Shown: piece after piece, positions 22,053 to 31,245 of the stretch | Numbering within the stretch: the first letter of the stretch is position 1 | Layout: each line of letters starts with the position of its first letter | Assembly: GCA_014323795.1 (NCBI GenBank) | Contig: JACONK010000001.1 | Span: forward strand, 108,199-172,198 | Reading direction: 5' to 3' | Length of the DNA stretch: 64,000 nt | Source of the DNA: Paracoccaceae bacterium | Lineage (GTDB): Bacteria > Pseudomonadota > Alphaproteobacteria > Rhodobacterales > Rhodobacteraceae | The notes under the pieces: generated by a model | Seen by the model: only the letters and a program-made list of their open reading frames with translations | Told to the model about the DNA's origin: nothing | Database searches by the model: none | Translations under genes and position numbers: made by a program

Positions 22053-22448
22053 TTGTGTGAGATATATGCGGACACATATGATGCCGCGAACAAGGCCATG
22101 GCCTCTATCCCGGTTGAGGGACTTTCCGATAACAGTGCGCCGCGAGCTACCAATCGGCAGCTGCGGATGCTCAATGAAAGGCTGCAACAGCTCCTCGTGC
22201 TGCAGCAGATGGCATATTATGAATGCGCCTTGCCGAAAATACCGAGCGGGCCGACAGGCTATACAGGTGATGCCGTGGCTTGCCGCATCTCCCAAGTGGA
22301 TGGAAACATAGATTCACCAGAGTGCGATAAGGAAAAATGGCAAAATGCCTTGGGTGATCTGGAACACTTCCGGTTAGGTGCCAGGCTTGGGCGCCGGGCA
22401 ACGTCCCGTGCATCCGGGTCGCGGTGGCGGCAAGGGGTCTGCGCGTAA
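22053..22448 (+). CDS. Hypothetical protein (doubtful)
   Basis: A 131-codon frame that would have to start at TTG, without a clear ribosome-binding site. The central part (QLRMLNERLQQLLVLQQMAY) looks protein-like and helical; the tail (GRRATSRASGSRWRQG) looks like random GC-rich translation. I recognise no family. It may be the remains of a gene or not coding at all. Confidence 0.25.
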   Translation: MCEIYADTYDAANKAMASIPVEGLSDNSAPRATNRQLRMLNERLQQLLVLQQMAYYECALPKIPSGPTGYTGDAVACRISQVDGNIDSPECDKEKWQNALGDLEHFRLGARLGRRATSRASGSRWRQGVCA

Positions 22449-22562
22449 AAACGGGGGGCAGGTATGGTATTTTGCGCTGTCACCCGACGGCTGCCGGATT
22501 TTCCGCGCACACGACACGGTCGCCAACCCCTGCCACGATCAGCGGTTTGAAAAGCGGGTTAT

Positions 22563-22599
22563 GTCAGGTTCGGCGTGGCGTTTGCGCGTCGAACCTGAC
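22563..22599 (-). terminator. Inverted repeat downstream of degP
   Basis: Perfect 10-bp inverted repeat GTCAGGTTCG (22563-22572) / CGAACCTGAC (22590-22599) with a 17-base loop, 22 bases beyond the degP stop. No T run follows, so it is either a weak terminator or an RNA-stability hairpin. Confidence 0.4.
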
Positions 22600-22621
22600 A
22601 GGGAGTAAACGCGCAAACGTT

Positions 22622-23701
22622 TCAGGCTTCTTCCGTGGCGCGGCGGCTGAGTGTCACGTGGAGTTTAACCCGCTTGCCCTTGCGCAGAACTTCCACGGTG
22701 GTTTCCGTGTCGGGTTCCTGCCCGGCAATGGTACGGGTCAGCTGGCGCGGATTTTTGATCTCCGTGTCGCCGACTGACAGGATCACGTCGCCGTCCCGCA
22801 GGCCCGCCCTGGCGGCCGGGGTGTCGGGGAGCACACGCCCCACGATCACGCCTTCCCCCTTGTAAAAGCCGAGAACGGCGGCGCTCTCGGCACTCATCGG
22901 CCTGGTATGTACGCCGAGCCAGCCGCGTTCGATCTGCCCGTCGTCGCCGAGATCCGCCACAATGTCCTGAACGATGTCAGAAGGCACGGCGAACCCCAGA
23001 CCGGCACTTGTGCCGGTCGGCGAAATGATCGCTGTGTTTACGCCGATCACATACCCGTCCGCATTAAAGAGCGGTCCGCCGGAGTTGCCCCGGTTGATTG
23101 CGGCATCGGTCTGGATAAAATCCACCAAAGAGCCGAAGGCGATCTCACGGCCTTTTGCCGACACAATGCCCGTTGTGACCGTGCTGCCGAGGCCGAAAGG
23201 ATTGCCGATGGCAATCACCTCGTCTCCCACGCGCATCTCTTCGGATGCACCGAAGCGGGCGGTGGCGTGGTCTTCGCCCTCAATATCAAGCACGGCGATA
23301 TCGGTCAGCGGGTCTCTGCCCACAACGGTGGCAATGTGTTCGGTGCCATCCGCCAGTGTTACCCGCACGTCTGTGGCCCCGGCGATGACGTGGTTGTTTG
23401 TTACAACCATCCCGTCGCGAGAGATGATAAAGCCGGAGCCGATCCCCTTGCGCGGGCTGCGGTCAGGCAGGGCGGGCAGCCGGTCGCCGAACCGGTGCCG
23501 GAACTCCCGGTAGCGTTTTTCCGGCCCGGTTTCGGCACCGGCCGGTTTCACGCCGCCCGAAACCCTGATAGAGACCACCGCCGGTTTCAACTGCTCGACG
23601 AGGTCGGCTATGCCGCTCGCCTGTGCGGGGGCGGCAGGGGCAACCAGGGCGATGGCGGACATAAGACCGGCCGAGAGGGATGTGAGTGTGCGTTTGGTCA
23701 T
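22622..23701 (-). CDS. Periplasmic serine protease, DegP/HtrA family
   Basis: Trypsin-like periplasmic protease and chaperone. The 359-residue precursor starts at ATG 23701 with signal peptide MTKRTLTSLSAGLMSAIALV ending at APAQA. The catalytic triad is visible as His104 (TNNHVI), Asp134 (LTDIAVLDI) and Ser207 (NRGNSGGP). One PDZ domain follows at about 250-345 (GWLGVHT, GVIVGRVLPDTPAARAGL). E. coli DegP has two PDZ domains; this shorter layout is DegS-like, but here with a cleavable signal peptide. It is divergent from an OmpR-type two-component system, which may control it. Confidence 0.9.
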   Translation of the reverse strand: MTKRTLTSLSAGLMSAIALVAPAAPAQASGIADLVEQLKPAVVSIRVSGGVKPAGAETGPEKRYREFRHRFGDRLPALPDRSPRKGIGSGFIISRDGMVVTNNHVIAGATDVRVTLADGTEHIATVVGRDPLTDIAVLDIEGEDHATARFGASEEMRVGDEVIAIGNPFGLGSTVTTGIVSAKGREIAFGSLVDFIQTDAAINRGNSGGPLFNADGYVIGVNTAIISPTGTSAGLGFAVPSDIVQDIVADLGDDGQIERGWLGVHTRPMSAESAAVLGFYKGEGVIVGRVLPDTPAARAGLRDGDVILSVGDTEIKNPRQLTRTIAGQEPDTETTVEVLRKGKRVKLHVTLSRRATEEA

Positions 23702-23838
23702 GACAATCTCCGAATGTCTGCTGTTGTCGGGCATAATCTGGGCGGCTTGAATTTCGGTGTCCTGTCGGCAGCTATACAAAATCGTAACGTCATGAATTGG
23801 TAATTGCCGGATGCCTGGGCATTATCACATAAGGGGCT

Positions 23839-24513
23839 ATGAAAATCCTGGTTGTGGAAGATGACACCACCGTGGGCGATTATGTGGCTGTCGGCCTGCG
23901 GGAAGAAGGCCATACGGTGGATCTTGTGACCGATGGTCGGGACGGGCTGCTGTGTGCAACGGGGGCGACCTATGACGTGCTGGTGGTGGACCGTATGCTG
24001 CCGGGGCTTGACGGGATGTCGCTGCTGAAGGGTCTGCGTGGGGCCGGGATCCAGACGCCCGCGCTTTTTTTGACGGCTATGGGCGGCGTTGATGACCGGA
24101 TTGAGGGGTTGAACGCGGGTGCCGACGACTATCTGATAAAACCTTTTGCTTTCGGGGAGCTGAGTGCCCGCGTCGCCGCCCTTGCCCGGCGCCCGCGCAC
24201 GGCACCCCCGGAGACGACCCTGTGCGCCGGTGATCTGAAAATGGATCTGGTGCGCCGCACTGTGAAGCGGGCGGGCCGGGACATCGCACTGCTGCCGCGG
24301 GAGTTTTCGCTGCTTGAACATCTGCTGCGCGCCAAAGGCCGTGTGCAGACGCGCACGATGCTTCTGGAGGCGGTGTGGGACATCAGCTTTGACCCGCAGA
24401 CAAATGTGGTGGAAACCCACATCAGCCGGTTGCGCGCAAAGGTGGATCGGCCATTTGATCGGACCCTGATCGAGACGGTGCGCGGCGCGGGCTACCGGAT
24501 ATCTGCCGCGTGA
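23839..24513 (+). CDS. Response regulator, OmpR/PhoB family
   Basis: 224-residue DNA-binding regulator. The receiver domain (1-118) has the acidic pocket EDD at 7-9, phospho-acceptor Asp51 (VLVVDRMLPGLDG), Thr79 and Lys101 (LIKPFAFGEL). A winged-helix domain follows at about 128-222 with PREFSLLEHLL, TNVVETHISRLRAKVD and VRGAGYRI. The histidine kinase gene overlaps its stop by 4 bases. The divergent degP-like gene, 137 bases away, makes an envelope-stress role plausible but unproven. Confidence 0.93.
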   Translation: MKILVVEDDTTVGDYVAVGLREEGHTVDLVTDGRDGLLCATGATYDVLVVDRMLPGLDGMSLLKGLRGAGIQTPALFLTAMGGVDDRIEGLNAGADDYLIKPFAFGELSARVAALARRPRTAPPETTLCAGDLKMDLVRRTVKRAGRDIALLPREFSLLEHLLRAKGRVQTRTMLLEAVWDISFDPQTNVVETHISRLRAKVDRPFDRTLIETVRGAGYRISAA

Positions 24514-25835
24514 CACGGCTGCTGCAATCGACCCCGGTACGGCTGTCGATCGGGATTGCCACACTTTTTGCGCTGGTGTCGGGCGCAAGTCTGGGGGCGA
24601 CCTACATCGTGGCCCGGGATGCCGCGAAAGAAACCCTGCGCGAAACCTTGCGCCAGGAAATGCGTGGCCTGAGGGCGGTGCCGAACCGGATCAGCCTCGT
24701 CAACCTGGTGCGTGCGCAGGCGGATGCCACGGCACCTGAGCAGCGTATCCTGAGCTACAGGCTGCCCGGCGGAGTGGTTCTGGGCAATGCGGCGCTGATC
24801 CCGGAGGGGCAGGGCTATCGTGTGGTATCGATCCTTGATGGGGATCAGATCACCGGGTCATATATGTCGCTGACACAAGAGCTGCACGGCGGGCTGCTGA
24901 CCGTCGCAGTCAATGCCGGGCGCGTGGATGCGGTGCGGGAAAGTTTTCTGCGCGTACTTCTGTTTTCGCTTGTTCCCACGGTGGTGATCGTGTTGGGCGG
25001 CGGGGCCTGGCTTGCGCACCGGTCCGGCCAGCGGCTTGCGCGGATTGAGCGGGCCCTTGATGCGCTGACGGCGGGTGATCTGGAAGCCCGGGTAAACCCG
25101 CCCCCGGGGGGGTATGCGGACGATCTTGGCAGGATTGGCGTACGTATCGATAAGATGGCGGCGGCCCAGGGGCGGCAGGTATCTGCCCTGCGCCAGGTCA
25201 GCGCCGATATCGCCCATGACCTGCGCACACCAGTGCAGCGATTGGCGGTGTTGATGGATCAGCTGGGCAATGCCCGGGGTGGGCAGGTGGCCGGGATCGC
25301 TGATCGTGCGAAGGCGGAGGCCAACGGCATCGTGAGAACCTTCGAGGCACTTTTGCAGATTGCCCGGATAGAAGGTGGCAGCCCCCCGATGCGGCCCGCG
25401 CCCGTCGATCTGGCGATACTTGTAAACACCTTTGCGGAACTCTACGCGCCTGTTGCCGAGGAAAGCGGTCACAGGCTGCTGGTCAAGCCGCAGGGTGCCA
25501 TGGCCCGGGGGGATCGCACTCTTCTGGGCCAGGCACTTGCCAATCTGATCGAAAACGCTCTGCGCCACACGCCGGACGGCGGGACAGTGACCCTGTCCTG
25601 CGGCGACGGACCGCCCGGCCCCTGGACAGAGGTGGCCGACACCGGCCCCGGCATACCGGAGCATGAGCGGGGCAACGTCATCAAACGGCTTTACCGGCTG
25701 GAGGCAAGCCGCAGCACACCGGGCAACGGGCTGGGGCTGAGCCTCGTATCCGCGATTGCAGAGCTGCACGGCGGTACGCTGGAACTCGGCGATGCCGCCC
25801 CCGGCCTCCGCGCCCGCGTTCAGCTCTCAAGATGA
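24510..25835 (+). CDS. Sensor histidine kinase
   Basis: 441-residue inner-membrane kinase paired with the preceding regulator. Two transmembrane helices (about 11-34 and 147-169) flank a periplasmic sensor of roughly 110 residues. A HAMP linker follows (about 170-220), then the phospho-acceptor His236 in SADIAHDLRTPVQRL. The ATPase domain has the N box ANLIENALRHTPDGG and the glycine boxes VADTGPGIPEHER and GNGLGLSLVSAIAELHGG. ATGA overlap with the regulator gene shows co-translation. The signal is unknown. Confidence 0.93.
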   Translation: MTRLLQSTPVRLSIGIATLFALVSGASLGATYIVARDAAKETLRETLRQEMRGLRAVPNRISLVNLVRAQADATAPEQRILSYRLPGGVVLGNAALIPEGQGYRVVSILDGDQITGSYMSLTQELHGGLLTVAVNAGRVDAVRESFLRVLLFSLVPTVVIVLGGGAWLAHRSGQRLARIERALDALTAGDLEARVNPPPGGYADDLGRIGVRIDKMAAAQGRQVSALRQVSADIAHDLRTPVQRLAVLMDQLGNARGGQVAGIADRAKAEANGIVRTFEALLQIARIEGGSPPMRPAPVDLAILVNTFAELYAPVAEESGHRLLVKPQGAMARGDRTLLGQALANLIENALRHTPDGGTVTLSCGDGPPGPWTEVADTGPGIPEHERGNVIKRLYRLEASRSTPGNGLGLSLVSAIAELHGGTLELGDAAPGLRARVQLSR

Positions 25836-26123
25836 ACGCGCCAGTCGCACACATGCCAGGGCGTCACGGAACTCCGGTAAGCGGTTATCTCTGTGGCTGC
25901 GCACTATACCGGGATATTTGCGGCCCGGGTGTGGCGTGATCCGCGCACTTCTGCCCGGTTTCAGAACATGCCCGCCAAAGGCATACGATACCGCCCCGGG
26001 CGATTCTGTTTGCGATTTGATCAGTTCGGGTTTGCCAACGGTTTCGTTTAGGCAGAATCGATACCCTTTCAGGTTAGGCTGTGGCGGAACCTGCGCCCCC
26101 GCTTCGTGCCATGCCCGGGGCAC
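25827..26123 (-). CDS. Small hypothetical protein (doubtful)
   Basis: 98-codon frame in the gap between the kinase and P450 genes; its stop overlaps the kinase 3' end. It reads fairly protein-like (YRFCLNETVGKPELIKSQTE, then HPGRKYPGIVRSHRDNRLPE), with no family I recognise. Start codon and ribosome-binding site are not convincing. It may be the end of a decayed gene. Confidence 0.3.
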   Translation of the reverse strand: MPRAWHEAGAQVPPQPNLKGYRFCLNETVGKPELIKSQTESPGAVSYAFGGHVLKPGRSARITPHPGRKYPGIVRSHRDNRLPEFRDALACVRLARSS

Positions 26124-26183
26124 CCTGTGCCGGGGGGCCAGCCTGCCGGAGTTATCTGAACAACGCAGGCTGCACGCTGTTAA

Positions 26184-27401
26184 TCAGCGCAGATCGAAGG
26201 TAATTGGCAAACAGATCGGCCCGGTGTTGCCGCTGTCAGGCAGGTAAGCCGGTGCCCCGGCGGGGCGAATGTTCGTCATGCGCCGCGACAGGAGCCGGTA
26301 GGCCACTGCCATATCGTTCCTGGCCACGATCCGGCCAAGGCACACGTGAATGCCGCCCCCGAAGCCGTAGTTGATCCCGCGCCGGGCCGTGATATCGAAA
26401 GGCGCGTTATCGAACACCTTTGGGTCAGTGCCCGCGCTTTCCGACATCAGGTGCAGCGTTGTGCCTTTGGCGATGGGCAGGCCCTGAAATTCAAAATCCT
26501 CCACCGCTTCGCGCGTGACCCAAGTGATCGTGGGCCGCAGCCGCATACATTCGTTCGCCGCCGCCAGATCAAGCCCGGGGTTTGCCGCCAGTGCCTCCCA
26601 CTGGGTTGGGTGTTCGATGAACAACGACATCCCGAGACCCAGCTGGTTGCGGGTGGTATCGACGCCCGCGAAGACAATCATGACGCCCAGGTTCAGAAGC
26701 TCTTCCTCCGTCAGGCCGTTCTGTTGCTGCGCGGCCGCCACCAGCAGCGACAGGACGTCGTCGCCGGGGGCGGTGCGGCGTACGTCAATCGCCGCCTGTA
26801 CCAGCGCGCACATCGCCTCCGTCGCGGCATCGATCCGGGGCAGGCAGTCCTTGTAGGTCACGCCCAGGCCGAGCCCCATATCCGCGGCGAACCGCAGAAT
26901 ATCTGCCGCCATCCCGCCTGGCATGCCCATCAGGATTGTCAGCACCCGGCCCGCGTAAGGGTCGGCGAAATCTGCCATGAAATCGCAGCTGCCCGTATCG
27001 ATCCAGTCGGCCATCAGGCTTTCTGTCAGGGCTTCAAACGCGGGCATCAGGGTCCGTACCCTTTTGGGCGTGAAGGCCGGGTTCACCAGCCGGCGCAGGC
27101 GGGTGTGGTCGGCCCCTTCGGTTACGAGGATTGTCTTGCCCCACCAGTCCGCGAAGGCACCGGAATGCACCCCGTTGAGTGCGGCCCAGTTGTGGCTGCC
27201 CTGGCGCAGGCTCGGGTGGATCAGCAGCCGACCCATTTCCGCATGGCGCAGGATGGCAAGCCCATAGGGCGTACGCGCATACCAACTGGCAGCGCGAGCG
27301 GCCCGAACCTCCGGCGCACGGACGGACATCTTCGGGTCCGACAGCATCAGAAACGGGGCCTGATCAAGGGGTAGGGTGCCCTGCCGCATCATGCGTGTCA
27401 C
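26184..27401 (-). CDS. Cytochrome P450
   Basis: Soluble bacterial heme monooxygenase of 405 residues. Key motifs: the I-helix oxygen-activation stretch FAGVDTTRNQ, the K-helix E-x-x-R in NECMRLRP, and the heme-binding loop FGGGIHVCLGR with Cys354 as iron ligand. The initial methionines at 1, 4 and 5 make the exact start uncertain. No ferredoxin or reductase gene lies nearby, so electron partners must be encoded elsewhere. The next gene upstream on the same strand is an aldehyde dehydrogenase; a shared oxidation pathway is possible. The substrate cannot be predicted. Confidence 0.94.
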   Translation of the reverse strand: MTRMMRQGTLPLDQAPFLMLSDPKMSVRAPEVRAARAASWYARTPYGLAILRHAEMGRLLIHPSLRQGSHNWAALNGVHSGAFADWWGKTILVTEGADHTRLRRLVNPAFTPKRVRTLMPAFEALTESLMADWIDTGSCDFMADFADPYAGRVLTILMGMPGGMAADILRFAADMGLGLGVTYKDCLPRIDAATEAMCALVQAAIDVRRTAPGDDVLSLLVAAAQQQNGLTEEELLNLGVMIVFAGVDTTRNQLGLGMSLFIEHPTQWEALAANPGLDLAAANECMRLRPTITWVTREAVEDFEFQGLPIAKGTTLHLMSESAGTDPKVFDNAPFDITARRGINYGFGGGIHVCLGRIVARNDMAVAYRLLSRRMTNIRPAGAPAYLPDSGNTGPICLPITFDLR

Positions 27402-27575
27402 AGTTTCTCCAGCAGGTCATATATTTTGCCTGGCCGACCGTTTTTGACAAGCCCCCTTATATCGGGTTAGCAGCGGGATCGGGTGGTTCCTTGAAACATT
27501 GCCGGTATCGAAACGGCTGAATCTGTATTGCCAAAAGACCCGGGGTGTGGCGCGGAAAACAGGACACCTGAATGA
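27402..27575. other. Gap upstream of P450
   Basis: First part of a 379-base stretch between P450 and the aldehyde dehydrogenase. It presumably carries the P450 promoter, but no clear boxes are visible. The rest holds an ankyrin remnant and a terminator hairpin. Confidence 0.4.
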
Positions 27576-27708
27576 AACACACCCACAGCGGCAACAGGGA
27601 ACACCGCCAAAACAGTGCAGGCGTTGATTGAGGCGGGCACAAACATCAACATACGCAACGAAGACAGTCGGATACCGCCACACTTGCGAAAGAAAACGGC
27701 ACACCATG
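27576..27708 (+). pseudogene. Ankyrin-repeat gene remnant
   Basis: The plus strand encodes NTPTAATGNTAKTVQALIEA followed by GTNINIRNEDSR, close to an ankyrin consensus. A frameshift near 27683 would continue the next repeat as AKENGTP. A stop precedes the segment in the same frame, and no start is visible. It resembles the intact ankyrin gene at 31246-31719 (TVRALLESGANVNARTENG) and may be a decayed relative. Confidence 0.55.
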
Positions 27709-27759
27709 CATGGCACAAATTATGTGACAGTGTGGCGCGGGTGTGAGGCAAAGATGCAG

Positions 27760-27780
27760 GGCCCGGGGTGCGCCCGGGCC
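27760..27780 (-). terminator. Hairpin directly after the aldehyde dehydrogenase stop
   Basis: Perfect 8-bp GC-rich inverted repeat GGCCCGGG / CCCGGGCC with a 5-base loop, immediately downstream of the minus-strand stop. The following T tract is weak (ATCTTTG), so it may act only as a partial terminator. Confidence 0.45.
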
Positions 27781-29196
27781 TCACGCGCCACAGACCGCCT
27801 TGATTTCCAGGAACGCCTCGAGGCCGAATACGGAGCCTTCGCGCCCGATGCCGGACCGCTTGTAGCCGCCGAAGGGCATGTCGACACCCGCGACCGCGCC
27901 GTTGATGCTGACGCTGCCTGACCGCAGGGCGCGGGCCACGCGGGCGGCACGGCCCCTGTCCCGTGTCTGAATGTAGTTGCCGAGCCCGTATGGCGTGTCA
28001 TTGGCAATCGCGATGGCTTCCTGCTCGGTATCGAAAGGCAGGATGGACAGGACCGGGCCGAACACCTCTTCCCGGGCAATAACCATGCCGTTGTTCACAT
28101 CCGCAAAGACCGTCGGTTTCACGAAATATCCCCTGTCCAGGCCGTCCGGGTGGCCGGGTCCGCCGGCAACCAGTCGCGCACCTTCGGCGATTCCGGCCCG
28201 GATCAGTCGCTGAACCTTGTCCCGGTGGGTATCGCTGACAAGCGGGCCCATGTGGTCACCGCTTTGGTGGGCAGACGCGCATGGGTGATTTTCGGCGATC
28301 CGGGCGGCCTCTGCCACCGCACTGTCGTAGCGCCCCCGTTGCACCAGCATCCGGGTCGGCGCGTCGCAGGATTGGCCGGCGTTTTCAAAGCAATGCAGCA
28401 CACCCCGTTCCACCGCATCATCGGTGGCGTCGTCAAAGATGAGGTTGGCCCCCTTGCCGCCAAGTTCCAGCGCAACCCGCTTGACCGAATCCGCCGCTGC
28501 CCTGGAAATCAGGCATGCCGCACGGGTGGAGCCGGTGAAACTGATCATATCCACGTCCCGGTGCGTGGTCAGGGCCGCACCCGTGCCCGCACCATCACCG
28601 TTCACCATATTGAAGACGCCGGCCGGGCAGCCCGCCTGATGCACGAGGTTGGCAAAGATGATAGACGACAGCGGTGCAATTTCAGAGGGTTTCAACACCA
28701 TTGTGCAGCCCGCCGCCAATGCCGGGGCGACCTTCAGAATCACCTGGTTCATCGGCCAGTTCCAGGGCGTGATCAGCGCACACACGCCCCCTGCCTCACG
28801 GAAGATCCGGTCCTTGCCGCGTATTTCCTCGAATCTGAACTCCTTTAGAACGCGCAGCGTTTCTTCCAAGTGTACGCGTCCCGCATCGAACTGGGTGTTG
28901 GCTGAGTAGTCAACAGGCGCACCCATTTCGGCGGTCATGGCTTTGGAAATTTCGTTCTGATGCGCCTGGTAAAGCCCTGTCAGGCGTTCAAGAACGCCGA
29001 TGCGGTCTGCCACCGGTGCGGTGGACCAGGACGGAAACGCCGCCCTGGCCGCCGCAACCGCCGCATGCACGTCCGCTGTCCCTGCAAGCGAAATCGTCCC
29101 GCAGATCTCTTCTGTTGACGGGTCAATGACTGCCAGGTCATTGGGCATGACAGGTGCCCTCCAGGCACCGTTGATGTAGAACTGTCGCGTATCCAT
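27781..29196 (-). CDS. NAD(P)-dependent aldehyde dehydrogenase
   Basis: 471-residue member of the aldehyde dehydrogenase superfamily, oxidising an aldehyde to its acid. Catalytic Cys277 lies in ENAGQSCDAP, general-base Glu244 in LELGGKGANL, the Rossmann contact ITPWNWP at about 142-148, and the KPSE cofactor motif at 169-172. It starts MDTRQFYINGAWRAP. Downstream on the same strand is the P450 gene; upstream, 57 bases away, is the betaine transporter ATPase gene. A betaine-aldehyde role is tempting given the betaine genes nearby but is not supported by any motif I can read. Confidence 0.92.
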   Translation of the reverse strand: MDTRQFYINGAWRAPVMPNDLAVIDPSTEEICGTISLAGTADVHAAVAAARAAFPSWSTAPVADRIGVLERLTGLYQAHQNEISKAMTAEMGAPVDYSANTQFDAGRVHLEETLRVLKEFRFEEIRGKDRIFREAGGVCALITPWNWPMNQVILKVAPALAAGCTMVLKPSEIAPLSSIIFANLVHQAGCPAGVFNMVNGDGAGTGAALTTHRDVDMISFTGSTRAACLISRAAADSVKRVALELGGKGANLIFDDATDDAVERGVLHCFENAGQSCDAPTRMLVQRGRYDSAVAEAARIAENHPCASAHQSGDHMGPLVSDTHRDKVQRLIRAGIAEGARLVAGGPGHPDGLDRGYFVKPTVFADVNNGMVIAREEVFGPVLSILPFDTEQEAIAIANDTPYGLGNYIQTRDRGRAARVARALRSGSVSINGAVAGVDMPFGGYKRSGIGREGSVFGLEAFLEIKAVCGA

Positions 29197-29253
29197 TGGG
29201 CCTGCCCTGTCAATTGTCCCGGGTCGTGCGCGGCGGACGGCTGACCCGCGCTT

Positions 29254-30423
29254 TTACCTGAGTCTGATCTGCCGTTTCGGGGTTGGGATTGAAGCCCCAG
29301 TTGACTGTTTTGCCGCGCTTTGGCCGATCATGGTGGACCCGGTCTGTCTGCCGCCCGGTCCTTCCGCCTTTGCGCAGTCCGCCCCGTCAGCCAGTGCCGG
29401 GCCGGGCGTTGTCTGCATGGCTTTCATCACGATGGATGCGTCTATTTCCCCCACCACAGCACCGCCATCGTCCACCACGGGCAGGGCACTATCCGCGTCT
29501 GCCAACCGGTTAATCAGGCTGTCGATCCTGTCGCTTGACCGCACCGGCGCGGTGCCCGGGTCTGACAGTGCCGTGGGCCGCATAACGGTGCCTGCGGAAA
29601 GTACCTTGTAGCGCGGCACATCTTCGGTGAAGTCGGCAACGTAGCTGTCGGCCGGATTGGCCACTATATCTTCCGAGGTTCCTGTCTGGACGATCTCCCC
29701 ATCCTTCATGATCGCGATCCGGTCGCCCATCCTGATGGCCTCCGGAAAGTCGTGGGTGATGAAGACCAGGGTTTTTTGCAGCCTGTTCTGCAGTTCCAGA
29801 AGCTCGTTTTGCATGTCGCGGCGAATCAGTGGATCAAGTGCCGAAAACGGTTCATCGAATATCAGGATTTCAGGGTCTACGGCAAGGGCGCGGGCCAGCC
29901 CCACGCGCTGTTGCATGCCGCCTGAAAGCTCCCGCGGATAACGGTCACCCCAGCCACCGAGGCCAACGAGGTCAAGGATTTTTGCAGCCTTGGCCAGACG
30001 GTCCTTGAGGCCGACGCCGCGCACCTCCAGGCCGTAAGAGATATTCTCAAGCACCTTTCGATGGGGGAAAAGGCCGAAGTGCTGGAAAACCATGGCAACC
30101 TTGTTGCGCCGCAGGGTCAGCAGTGCACGCCTGGACATCCGGGTCACATCCTGGCCGCTGATCATGATCTTGCCGTCTGTGGGTTCAATCAGCCGGGTCA
30201 GGCACCGCACAAGGGTGGATTTGCCAGACCCGGACAGGCCCATGACGACAAAACATTCCCCCTTCGCAACCCGGAACGACGCGTCTTTTACGGCGATTAT
30301 GTGGCCCGTTCGGGCCTCCGTTTCCGCCCGGGACAGGCTGCGGTCGTGGGTCTCCAGCATCCGGACGGCGTCTGGGCCAAAGATCTTCCAGACGCCCCTG
30401 CATACAATCATCGGTTCTGACAT
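29254..30423 (-). CDS. proV: Glycine betaine/proline ABC transporter ATP-binding protein
   Basis: 389-residue ATPase of an osmoprotectant importer. Walker A GLSGSGKST is at 62-70, followed by Q-loop VFQHFGLFPH, signature LSGGMQQRVGLARAL and Walker B ILIFDEPFSALDP. The quaternary-amine type is shown by the N-terminal extension (KIFGPDAVRML) and the C-terminal CBS-like region around 280-345. The last 45 residues are low-complexity. Unlike a classical proVWX operon, permease and binding protein are not adjacent: proX is 1.4 kb away on the other strand and proW beyond it. Confidence 0.93.
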   Translation of the reverse strand: MSEPMIVCRGVWKIFGPDAVRMLETHDRSLSRAETEARTGHIIAVKDASFRVAKGECFVVMGLSGSGKSTLVRCLTRLIEPTDGKIMISGQDVTRMSRRALLTLRRNKVAMVFQHFGLFPHRKVLENISYGLEVRGVGLKDRLAKAAKILDLVGLGGWGDRYPRELSGGMQQRVGLARALAVDPEILIFDEPFSALDPLIRRDMQNELLELQNRLQKTLVFITHDFPEAIRMGDRIAIMKDGEIVQTGTSEDIVANPADSYVADFTEDVPRYKVLSAGTVMRPTALSDPGTAPVRSSDRIDSLINRLADADSALPVVDDGGAVVGEIDASIVMKAMQTTPGPALADGADCAKAEGPGGRQTGSTMIGQSAAKQSTGASIPTPKRQIRLR

Positions 30424-30711
30424 CGCCGTTCCCCCTGGGCCGTCCCCCTTGCGGTCGGGCTGACCCTATGGCGGAACAGGATTGCCTGACAAGCACCATT
30501 GGGCAGACATCTCTGACCAATGCGCACGGGGGGCGTAATGGATTTGCGATGTGATTGCACATGCATCTGAAACCTTGACTATCGTATGCTGATCTATCCG
30601 AATAAATCCGTAACGAAATTCCCTGGAGGAAACCAGGGAGCCACAGGATAGCACCCTGTATGACGGGTTGTTGCCAGTGCACTATCGGTGAGAAAAACAA
30701 GGAACAGTGCC

Positions 30712-30981
30712 ATGAAGAAGTTTGCCACAAGGCATAACAGGGGTCTGTCGGGTCAAAGTCTCCTTGTTATGTTCCCCGGATTCCAGGCTCTTATGATTGG
30801 ATCGGTGATCCTTGACTTTACTGCGGCAGGCGATGTCGTGAACGCCGCTGCCGGAGCAGTAATTGGCAGAGATCCGGTAGCAGCGTTTGGATGTTTTGTG
30901 TGGATGCCCGGTACAGTCATTTTGGGCACTGCGGTTCTATCCGTTCGCGGGAAGCCGGTGACCTGTGAAGTGGATGCGTAA
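30712..30981 (+). CDS. Small membrane protein, unknown function
   Basis: 89-residue protein from ATG 30712 (MKKFATRHNRG), preceded by AAGGAACAG. Two hydrophobic segments (about residues 16-36 and 56-77) are joined by VNAAAGAVIGRDPVAAFG, so it is probably a two-helix inner-membrane protein. I know no family for it. It lies between proV and the ankyrin gene, on the strand opposite to proV. A hairpin CCTGG-AGGAAA-CCAGG upstream (about 30623-30638) may belong to its leader. Confidence 0.5.
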   Translation: MKKFATRHNRGLSGQSLLVMFPGFQALMIGSVILDFTAAGDVVNAAAGAVIGRDPVAAFGCFVWMPGTVILGTAVLSVRGKPVTCEVDA

Positions 30982-31245
30982 AATCATGAAGCTTGACATT
31001 TTTGCCCCAGGAATGAACGGGGTGGCAACCTTGGCACCGGAAAAATATCTTTCTGCCGGGAAATCCTTAAGACAGCACAGGCTATGGGGGCGATGATCTT
31101 TACGGAGGTGACTGAAACGATACTGCAGTCCGGTGACTCCGTTGGCGGACAAGTCCCCCGTGCCTGGTCTTGACAATACGGGTCGGCCCCGGCAGGATGT
31201 GGTAATCCGAACATATCAGTATACGCGGTATGGTTATAGTCTGAC

